From an uncultured Bacteroidales bacterium (GTDB lineage Bacteria > Bacteroidota > Bacteroidia > Bacteroidales > UBA932), in the NCBI GenBank assembly GCA_947165305.1, contig CAMUZW010000006.1, forward strand, positions 1-36,492: 36,492 bases of DNA, in the 5' to 3' direction. Position 1 is the first letter of the stretch. Each line of letters opens with the position of its first letter. Below are positions 26,831 to 33,485 of the stretch, in pieces. The translations under genes and the position numbers were made by a program. The notes below the pieces were generated by a model. It saw only the letters and a program-made list of their open reading frames with translations. It did no database searches and had not been told where the DNA came from.

Positions 26831-28672
26831 ATGAAAGCAAAATTAATACAGATCATGGCCTTTTCCCTGGCTCTTCTCGCCGCCTCCGGGTGTGAGAAGA
26901 ATCCGGGGAAAGGCAGCGGCGAACCCGTCACGCCGGGCGGACGTCGCCAGACACTGACACTGACGCCGATCAAGGAATTGAACGGTGTGGCCGGAGCGGT
27001 GAATTCCCATTCGACGACGGCGCTGAAGTCCGTTTTGACGCCCGTGGCCGGAACCTATGTACAACTGGGAGAAGGTGTCTTACAGGAATCCAAGCCCATT
27101 TATCCGCGTTTCGTCAAGACGGACGCCGGGGATTACCTGATGTTCTACCACGGCGGAAACGCTTCGACCTGGGCCGGCAATGAATGTTCCTACGCCCGGA
27201 GTTCCGACCTTGTAAATTGGAAATTCGAGAAAAAACTTTTTCCCGTCCATCAGATAACGGATTGCTCCGGTTCCAGTAACCGCCGCGGCTATGCAGGCGC
27301 GCATCCGCTCAAACTCGGCGACGGCAGGATCCTCGTCGTCGCCGCCACCCGGGCGATGACCGCTTTCCGGGACCGGGTTCCGGACAACGGACTTGCAATC
27401 CGCATCAGCGATGACAACGGCGTCACCTGGGGAGAGGAGCAGATCGTATTTGTCGGGACCAACTGGGAACCGATGCCGGTCCTGCTCCCCGACGGCCGGA
27501 TCCAGATCTATTACACGGACTCCGAGAAACTCAATTCAGATGCATTCGGCGCGGGGAACGAAGTGATTTCCACAGGCAGTTCCTACATCGAGTCCTCCGA
27601 CGGCGGCAAGACCTGGCAGTACGGATCGACGACCGGTCATGCCCGGGGATTCGCCCAGATCCGCTACACCTACGGCTCCCAGATCATCCTGACCGACCAG
27701 ATGCCGGCCGTAATCGCCCTCAACGGATCTTCCGCTTTAGCGGCTGCGGCGGAATCCTTCATCGGCGGAGCATCCTATACGACCTACGTCTCGCTTGCCT
27801 ACAGCGACGCGAACGGATCCTGGGGAACGCCGGATGCCCAGGGCGTGCTGCCCGCGGACCGGGTAAATAAGTTTACGAAGGGCTGTGCACCCTATCTGGT
27901 GCAATTCCCTTCCGGAGAGACGGTCCTTTCCTATAATGAAAACAATGTATTCTATATGCGTCAGGGCGATGCCAAGGGGCGGAATTTTTCGGATGAAGTG
28001 AAGGTATTCTCCCAGACGCTGACGACCGGGAAAGGGTTCTGGGGTTCGCTTTACTGTGCGGACAGCCATACGCTGGTGGCCGGCGTAGGAGGGTCCGGCG
28101 GTGTGATGCAGGTCGGGCAGTTCTATCTGAACCACGCGATCAAGGCGGCATCCCATCCCGTGACGGTGGACGGCAACAACAACGACTGGAAGGCGGGCGA
28201 CGAAGCGCTATGGATTTGCTCTCTGGGCGACAGCAAGGCCACGGTCAGGTGTGCCCGGGATGCTGAGTATGTCTACTTCCTCTTCGAGGTTTCCGATGCC
28301 GACATATCCAAGGATGATTATGTCCAGATCTTCCTCTCCGATCCTTCGAGATCGGAGACCGGAGGGACGTCGGTCCGCGTAAAGGCCTCCTACGAAGGCC
28401 TTAAGACCGAAGGAAACTATGCAGGCGGCTGGCGCGAAAAGGTTTTGGGTTCCAAGGTCTCTTCCTCTTATGACGGTACGGTCGGCTATAATACCGATAC
28501 AGACAACGGCTACGTTGTCGAAATCGGTATTCCCCGTTCGGCTTTGCCCATCCAGGACGGAAGTCTCCTTCTGAATGCCGCCCTCTTTGATATCCGTAAT
28601 GGCGGAGAGGATGCAATTCTCCCGACAGCCGACAAATCCACGGCCCGGTGGATTTCACTGACAGGATTATGA
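26831..28672 (+). CDS. Sialidase-fold (BNR) lipoprotein 2 with C-terminal CBM9-like domain
   Basis: A 613-aa predicted lipoprotein (signal to Cys21, LLAASGC). Residues about 75-435 form a sialidase-type propeller with Asp boxes SDDNGVTW near 192 and SSDGGKTW near 255. The region corresponding to the sialidase RIP motif reads IYPRFVKTDAGDYLMFYHGG, so true sialidase activity is unlikely. Residues about 440-613 are CBM9/DOMON-like, starting VTVDGNNNDWKAGDEALW and including YVYFLFEVSDADI and TDNGYVVEIGIP, and probably bind sugar. It starts 1 bp after the CBM9 remnant and overlaps the next gene by ATGA. It is a distant paralogue of the preceding gene; the substrate is unknown. Confidence 0.83.
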   Translation: MKAKLIQIMAFSLALLAASGCEKNPGKGSGEPVTPGGRRQTLTLTPIKELNGVAGAVNSHSTTALKSVLTPVAGTYVQLGEGVLQESKPIYPRFVKTDAGDYLMFYHGGNASTWAGNECSYARSSDLVNWKFEKKLFPVHQITDCSGSSNRRGYAGAHPLKLGDGRILVVAATRAMTAFRDRVPDNGLAIRISDDNGVTWGEEQIVFVGTNWEPMPVLLPDGRIQIYYTDSEKLNSDAFGAGNEVISTGSSYIESSDGGKTWQYGSTTGHARGFAQIRYTYGSQIILTDQMPAVIALNGSSALAAAAESFIGGASYTTYVSLAYSDANGSWGTPDAQGVLPADRVNKFTKGCAPYLVQFPSGETVLSYNENNVFYMRQGDAKGRNFSDEVKVFSQTLTTGKGFWGSLYCADSHTLVAGVGGSGGVMQVGQFYLNHAIKAASHPVTVDGNNNDWKAGDEALWICSLGDSKATVRCARDAEYVYFLFEVSDADISKDDYVQIFLSDPSRSETGGTSVRVKASYEGLKTEGNYAGGWREKVLGSKVSSSYDGTVGYNTDTDNGYVVEIGIPRSALPIQDGSLLLNAALFDIRNGGEDAILPTADKSTARWISLTGL

Positions 28673-30369
28673 GAAAAATTTTAATCGTTTGCGGGTTATT
28701 CATACTGACGATTTCCTGCGCGTCAAAATCGCCGTTGGAGGGACATTATCCTTCCGGCGGCGGTGGCCATACGACCCCGACACAACCGGACAATCCGCCT
28801 GAGCCACCGGCCCAGAAGACAACCCGCATCCTGTTTATCGGGAATTCCCTGACGTTGGATGCTACGTACCTGCTTCCAAGCCTGCTGAACAGCGCCGGTG
28901 TCCGGGACGTTGAACTGACCCGTATTTTCCACGGCGCCTATACGCTGCCGTTGTACAATGAGAATTATGCCAACAGCGGCATCTGCTCCATCGCTACCTG
29001 GAAGCCCGGCCAGGCCCGCTGGCGCGGGGAGGAGGTGACGTCCCACGCGCCCAAAGAGGCCGTGGAGATGGCATCCTATGACATTATCTGCATCCAGGAA
29101 TACACCGGCCAGACCTGCTGCTGGAGCTGGACGGAGGATGAGCGCAGTGTGCTGGAAAGTCTCCTTTCCAAGATCCGCGCTTCGCAGGGGGAGAACAATC
29201 CCCGATTCGTATACCTTTTCTCTACGCAATTCGGCCGGGGGATGGAAAGACTGGTCAATAACTTCAACGATGACCCCCGGAAGCAATTTGAGGCCAATGT
29301 GGAGACAATCCGGCATATCCTTGAGGTGACCGGCATCGAGACGGTGATTTCGACCGGCGCCCTCCAGCAAAACCTTCGGACGACCGGGCTCAACTCCCTG
29401 CGGGACATGACGCGGGGCGACCAGACGCACCTCGATTACGGCCTCAGCCGTTATGCGGCCGCGCTCCTGGTTTACAAGACCCTGATCACGCCGCTCACAG
29501 GCCTGAAGGCGGAAGACAATCCTTTTACCTTTGACGAATATTATCCGCATCCCTCCCTGTATACGACGCCGCTGACGGCCGAGAACAAGCCTGTCGTCCT
29601 CGCCGCCGTCAATGCCGCCTTCGAGCATCCGCTGGAAATAACCGATCTGAGTTCCTTTGCGGCGTCACCGGCTTATACCCATCAGCCGGGATCGGTCCTT
29701 CTGAATGAAGGCGCGGAGATTGAGCCGGTCCGTTTCCCTGTCGTATTCCCGTTGGGGAACGGAACGGTGGATTCCTACAGGCAGCCGTTCTGGTCGGGAT
29801 ACGGGCTTTGGATCTGCAAAGATCAGCCGCAGGCCTGGGCCAAGTGGAACTTTGCCTCCTACTCCATCCCGGGGATGGTTCCGACCCGGAATTTTGCCAA
29901 CAGCGGCGCCATATCTTCTCCCGGGCTCCGGGGAATGTGGACGGGAGACTGGTGGGAATTTTATATTCCGGTAAAGGATTTTGCGTCGGGGACATCCGTT
30001 CGGTTCTCCGCACCGTTCTACACCCGGCAGGGGCCTGTCTTCTGGATATTTGAATGGCTGGATGGAGACACCTGGAAGAACGATGCCTCTTCTCTGACCC
30101 TCGACGGCTTTACGCGGGAGGCCAGCTTCGCCCTCAAGGCCGGATCCAACAGCATCAGCCGCACGGCAACCTTTACCCGGGGCATCGGCGAGGGATACCT
30201 CCGCTTCCGCATCCGGGTCGCCGACGGAAGCATTCAGGCCGACAGCTCTACCGGGATGGCCGTACAGCGGGATCTCCCCAATCATACCGGCGAAGACTAC
30301 AGTTCCGTGTTTTATTTCTACGGGACAGGGGCAGACGCCCAGTCACTCCGGTTCGAAATCGTGAAATAA
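28669..30369 (+). CDS. DUF4886 SGNH-type hydrolase lipoprotein with the shared C-terminal domain
   Basis: A 566-aa predicted lipoprotein (MRKILIVCGLFILTISC, Cys17) with a Gly/Pro-rich linker to about residue 50. The DUF4886 domain (about 50-320) has the SGNH block I ILFIGNSLT with Ser60, and a DxxH motif, Asp251 and His254 in GDQTHLDYGLSRYAAAL. This suggests an esterase, perhaps removing acyl groups from the glycan. Residues about 353-566 form the same domain as in lipoproteins A and B, here more diverged: FPVVFPLG, QPQAWAKWNF, GLRGMWTGDWWEFYIPVKDF, YTRQGPVFW and RVADGSI. The start is set by the ATGA overlap with the upstream gene; a longer GTG-started reading has no signal peptide at its very N-terminus. 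Confidence 0.85.
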   Translation: MRKILIVCGLFILTISCASKSPLEGHYPSGGGGHTTPTQPDNPPEPPAQKTTRILFIGNSLTLDATYLLPSLLNSAGVRDVELTRIFHGAYTLPLYNENYANSGICSIATWKPGQARWRGEEVTSHAPKEAVEMASYDIICIQEYTGQTCCWSWTEDERSVLESLLSKIRASQGENNPRFVYLFSTQFGRGMERLVNNFNDDPRKQFEANVETIRHILEVTGIETVISTGALQQNLRTTGLNSLRDMTRGDQTHLDYGLSRYAAALLVYKTLITPLTGLKAEDNPFTFDEYYPHPSLYTTPLTAENKPVVLAAVNAAFEHPLEITDLSSFAASPAYTHQPGSVLLNEGAEIEPVRFPVVFPLGNGTVDSYRQPFWSGYGLWICKDQPQAWAKWNFASYSIPGMVPTRNFANSGAISSPGLRGMWTGDWWEFYIPVKDFASGTSVRFSAPFYTRQGPVFWIFEWLDGDTWKNDASSLTLDGFTREASFALKAGSNSISRTATFTRGIGEGYLRFRIRVADGSIQADSSTGMAVQRDLPNHTGEDYSSVFYFYGTGADAQSLRFEIVK

Positions 30370-30389
30370 CAATCAAAATCATGATAGCT

Positions 30390-30539
30390 ATGAAACAAAA
30401 CAACAGGGTGGCGCTACCCTATGAGGCGCCGGTGGTCAGATGCATGATGTACAGCATTGACCAATCGTTCTGTGTCAGCAACTATGCTGCCCAGCACGAG
30501 GAATATGAGGATTACGAAACCGAGTACACGCTCGAATAA
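30390..30539 (+). CDS. 49-aa small peptide upstream of lipoprotein B
   Basis: The peptide begins MKQNNRVALPYEAPVVRC, has a central MMYSIDQSFCVSNY and ends in an acidic tail (HEEYEDYETEYTLE). An in-frame ATG at 30381 would add three residues. It resembles the peptide at 10632-10778 in size, Y-x2-P-x-V-R motif, Cys content and acidic end, and it holds the same position just before a fimbrillin-like lipoprotein. The strong ribosome-binding site of the next gene overlaps its stop codon. The gene lies 20 bp after the DUF4886 gene, inside the operon. Function unknown; a leader, chaperone-like or secreted partner role would be speculation. Confidence 0.7.
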   Translation: MKQNNRVALPYEAPVVRCMMYSIDQSFCVSNYAAQHEEYEDYETEYTLE

Positions 30540-30546
30540 GGAGGAT
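30538..30546 (+). promoter_or_regulatory. Strong Shine-Dalgarno of lipoprotein B
   Basis: AAGGAGGAT overlaps the small peptide's TAA and ends 6 bases before the ATG at 30553. It fixes the start of lipoprotein B and is unusual for this phylum, mirroring the CotH gene. Confidence 0.75.
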
Positions 30547-30552
30547 GTTGCC

Positions 30553-32199
30553 ATGAAAAAGACAATGTATTTCTGGGCCCTTGCAGCCCTTGTCCTTGGG
30601 GCCGTTGCCTGCAACAAGGAGAATGCTCAAAATGAACCTGCTCCCGCCGGCGAGAAAATCCACCTTACGGTCAAGGCCGGTTTTGATGAATCCGTGACGA
30701 AAACCTATCTGGACGGCAAGAAGGTCAAGTGGTCTTCTACGGACGAGATCGGGATTATCGACGCCCTTCTTGAGGCCACAGCGACGACTGCAGAGAAGAA
30801 GGCCGCCGTGCAGAAGTTTACGATTTCGGAACTGTCCGCCGACAATGCGACGGCGACCTTCGAAGGAGAGATTGCTCCGGGTCTGGATAAGTATTATGCA
30901 GTTTATCCTTTCGATGCGACGGATTTTGTCAGCGCGTCCGAGGGATATGTGCGTTTGGGTTTCCTTTCATCCCAGAAAGCCTCTGCGCCCGGGACATTTG
31001 ATAATACCTACAATTCGTCCGTTGCCTTATTGAAAGACGGAGAACTGCAATTCAAGAATCTCGGCGGTTTGCTGAAATTCGAACTGCAGGACGACAATGT
31101 ACAGAGCGTCACGCTCAAAGCCAATGACAATGGGACCATCGGGGGTGTTTATTACGTGACCCTGGATGACGCCGGGAATATTGCAAGTGAAACCCTCGCG
31201 AGTGCAAGAACGTCCATGACACTCACTCCGAAAGCCGGCGGAACGTTTGCGCCCGGCGTTTATTACTTCTGCCTTTCCGCAAGAACATATACCGGAGGTA
31301 TCACGTTAAACTGTGCGCTGTCTGACGGCCCGAATAAGACGGTCGGAACTACGGAGGATGTCGTGGTGGAACGTTCTAAGATCACTTCTGTCGGAAAAAT
31401 CAGTACTGTAGTGTCCAATGTCGAGCCTGTTACATTCCCTGTCGTCTTCCCGATGGGCTATGACGCTACCGGCGCCGGATACAATGCGGCCACGAATGAA
31501 TGGGTAGTGGATTGGTCGCAAGATGCGGCCTGTGTACAATCTACAAGGACATCGCAACTCTGGACAGGACATCACGGGACGCTCTACTCCAAAGACCAGC
31601 GCCAGGCGTATATGACCTGGAACTGGGCGGACGCGATTGTCGCCACTACCGTCAAGCATTTTATTGAAACGTCAAACAGCGCGGGCTACAAGATCAGCGT
31701 CGTCGGCGTAAAGGGAATCTGGACGGGCGACTACTTTGAATTTGTTCTGCCTGTCAAGAATTTTGATGCCGGGACGACACTGAGTCTGACAATGCCGATC
31801 TATACCCGTAACGGCCCTACTTTCTGGGAGGTGAAATATCTGGATGGTGCCACCTGGAAAACGACGGCAACCGCAAACCTTCCGGCCTATTCCGGAGCTG
31901 AAGTGACCGCAACGGCAACCTGGGCCATTCCTTTCGGCGGCGCGGCAGCCTCAGCCACGATTGATACGGACCAGACCGTCGAAATGACATTTGATAATGC
32001 AATCTCAGAGGGTGAAATTAAGATAAGGGTAATTTGTGTAGACGGCTCTATCTGGAGCACCGGAGAAAATACGGTTGTTACAGGAAAGACAGGTCCGTCA
32101 CCCGCTACCCAAAACGGAACGGCCAATGCGCCTTTCTATTTCTGGAATCCGGGGAATCGTGACAATCAGGCCATCACGATAGATATTGTAAATATTTAA
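30553..32199 (+). CDS. Lipoprotein B: fimbrillin-like N-terminus plus shared C-terminal domain
   Basis: A 548-aa predicted lipoprotein (MKKTMYFWALAALVLGAVAC, Cys20). The N-terminal region (about 35-285) resembles fimbrillin/Mfa-type domains (TKTYLDGKKVKWSSTDEIGI), the same type as in the CotH lipoprotein. Residues about 291-548 are the shared domain: FPVVFPMGY, GHHGTLYSKDQRQAYMTWNW, GVKGIWTGDYFEFVLPVKNF, YTRNGPTFWEV, VICVDGSIW and APFYFWNPG. It is a close paralogue of lipoprotein A over this domain. Its place in a SusCD operon suggests a surface glycan-binding protein, by analogy with SusE/SusF-type neighbours; this is not shown by sequence. Confidence 0.85.
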   Translation: MKKTMYFWALAALVLGAVACNKENAQNEPAPAGEKIHLTVKAGFDESVTKTYLDGKKVKWSSTDEIGIIDALLEATATTAEKKAAVQKFTISELSADNATATFEGEIAPGLDKYYAVYPFDATDFVSASEGYVRLGFLSSQKASAPGTFDNTYNSSVALLKDGELQFKNLGGLLKFELQDDNVQSVTLKANDNGTIGGVYYVTLDDAGNIASETLASARTSMTLTPKAGGTFAPGVYYFCLSARTYTGGITLNCALSDGPNKTVGTTEDVVVERSKITSVGKISTVVSNVEPVTFPVVFPMGYDATGAGYNAATNEWVVDWSQDAACVQSTRTSQLWTGHHGTLYSKDQRQAYMTWNWADAIVATTVKHFIETSNSAGYKISVVGVKGIWTGDYFEFVLPVKNFDAGTTLSLTMPIYTRNGPTFWEVKYLDGATWKTTATANLPAYSGAEVTATATWAIPFGGAAASATIDTDQTVEMTFDNAISEGEIKIRVICVDGSIWSTGENTVVTGKTGPSPATQNGTANAPFYFWNPGNRDNQAITIDIVNI

Positions 32200-32205
32200 C
32201 GGTTC

Positions 32206-33339
32206 ATGAAACGGATCCTTATTCTTCTGGCGGCCGTCCTGGCGGCGGCCGTCAGTTGTACGGAGAAAGCGGAAGTCACGCCGTCGGAATTCGGGACGCT
32301 CTCTACGGGAGAGAAGGCGACGCTCTTCCACCTGACCAATGCGCAGGGGGCTTCGATGGATGTTACGGATTATGGCGCCCGGGTCGTCCGGATCGTCATG
32401 CCGGACCGGCAGGGGCGTCTGGAGGATGTTGTCGTAGGGCCCGGGACACTGGAAGCCTTCGAGACGGGAGACCGCTTCTTCGGACCGGTAATCGGCCGCT
32501 TCGGCAATCGGATCGATCACGCTTCCTTTACACTGGACGGGGTGAAGTATGAACTTGACGCCAATGAAAACTTTGAGGGGGAGCCCGTCCAGTGTCACGG
32601 AGGCAAGGAAGGATTTGACCGGAAGATGTGGGAGGCGGAGCCCTGCCGGGAAGAAGGCCGGGTGGGCGTCCGCTTTCACCGGCTGTCTCCCGACGGGGAG
32701 GCCGGATTCCCGGGCAATATGGACGTGACGGTCACGTACTGGCTGACGGATGCCAATGCTGTCTGTATGGAGTATGCTGCGACGACCGACAAGCCGACGG
32801 TCATCAATCTGTCTAACCATACGTATTTCAATATGCGGGGTGCGGAGGGAAGCTACATCATGGAGCAGCAGCTGCAGGTGGATGCGGATACTTGTGTGCA
32901 GAACAACCTGCATTTCTGTCCCGACCTGCTGCTGCCCGTTGAGGACAGTCCGTTTGACTTCCGGGAGCCGCACAGGGTGGATTACCGGATTGATATGCCC
33001 AACCGCCATCTGGAGATCATGCACGGGATGTCTGCCTGCTGGGTGCTGCGGGACTGGGACGGGACCCTGCGCCGGGCGGCCTCGCTGTATGACCCGGTCA
33101 CTGGGCGCGGCGTGGAGGCCTGGACGACGGAACCGGCCCTGCTGACCTATACTGGCCGCGGATTCAATGTCGAGAAATACCCGTACGGGAAATACGGCCC
33201 GATTGACAAGTTCGCGGGTATGCTGCTGGAAACCATTCATTTCCCGGACTCCCCGAATCAGAACCGTTTCCCGACGACGGTGCTCCGCCCCGGCGAGCGG
33301 TATACGTCCTGCACGGAGTTCCGTTTCTTCGCGCGTTAG
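32206..33339 (+). CDS. galM: Aldose 1-epimerase (mutarotase), lipoprotein form
   Basis: A 377-aa member of the galactose mutarotase family, which interconverts alpha and beta anomers of aldoses. The signal MKRILILLAAVLAAAVSC (Cys18) makes it a periplasmic or surface lipoprotein. Family residues are present: GRFGNRI, His131 (QCHGG), His205 in NLSNHTYFN, and the catalytic-base Glu342 in MLLETIHFPDSPN. It is the last gene of the operon, 6 bp after lipoprotein B, and points to an aldose among the released sugars. The last base of its TAG is the first base of the right 94-bp repeat. Confidence 0.94.
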   Translation: MKRILILLAAVLAAAVSCTEKAEVTPSEFGTLSTGEKATLFHLTNAQGASMDVTDYGARVVRIVMPDRQGRLEDVVVGPGTLEAFETGDRFFGPVIGRFGNRIDHASFTLDGVKYELDANENFEGEPVQCHGGKEGFDRKMWEAEPCREEGRVGVRFHRLSPDGEAGFPGNMDVTVTYWLTDANAVCMEYAATTDKPTVINLSNHTYFNMRGAEGSYIMEQQLQVDADTCVQNNLHFCPDLLLPVEDSPFDFREPHRVDYRIDMPNRHLEIMHGMSACWVLRDWDGTLRRAASLYDPVTGRGVEAWTTEPALLTYTGRGFNVEKYPYGKYGPIDKFAGMLLETIHFPDSPNQNRFPTTVLRPGERYTSCTEFRFFAR

Positions 33340-33432
33340 CGCCGGGACCTGGCACGTTTTGGCCGTTTTCGTGACGCAGCCCCTTCCGGCAGGAGGGGGC
33401 TGAGCACGTTTCGGGCGTTTTTGTGACGGGGT
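33339..33432 (+). repeat. Right copy of the perfect 94-bp direct repeat
   Basis: Identical to 8350-8443 in the same orientation. The two 25-bp units lie at 33352-33376 and 33404-33428. It starts on the last base of the galM stop codon and ends 26 bp before the ahcY -10 box, so it fills almost the whole galM-ahcY gap. TAGCGCC precedes GGGACC here directly, while after pepP the same two pieces are 22 bp further apart, with CGCC at both ends of the extra stretch. Confidence 0.97.
33377..33402 (+). terminator. GC-rich hairpin inside the right direct repeat
   Basis: Same 11-bp stem and four-base loop as in the left copy. Here it follows the last gene of the long operon and precedes the ahcY promoter, a natural place for a terminator, although the T-run is weak. 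Confidence 0.5.
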
Positions 33433-33457
33433 ACATGGGGGAATCGGGAAATCTTTG

Positions 33458-33465
33458 TACCTTTG
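33458..33465 (+). promoter_or_regulatory. -10 element of ahcY
   Basis: TACCTTTG fits TAnnTTTG. No clear -33 TTTG stands 19-21 bp upstream. Transcription would start near 33470, leaving a leader of about 16 nt. The element is kept, with one change in the last base, in the relic at 10932-10939. Confidence 0.58.
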
Positions 33466-33485
33466 TGCCTTACAATCCTGACAAT

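Larger units (their letters stand above)
8444..33338. mobile_element. Putative acquired region (CotH gene plus glycan-utilisation operon) between direct repeats
   Basis: About 25 kb of accessory genes lies between two identical 94-bp repeats, with conserved housekeeping-type genes (pepP, ahcY) outside. The inner edges fall on the stop codons of the two terminal genes. The region also contains a truncated second ahcY 5' end. No integrase, transposase, relaxase or origin is present, so any mobility would rely on homologous recombination or an enzyme supplied elsewhere. Calling it an island is inference from the flanking repeats. Confidence 0.55.
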
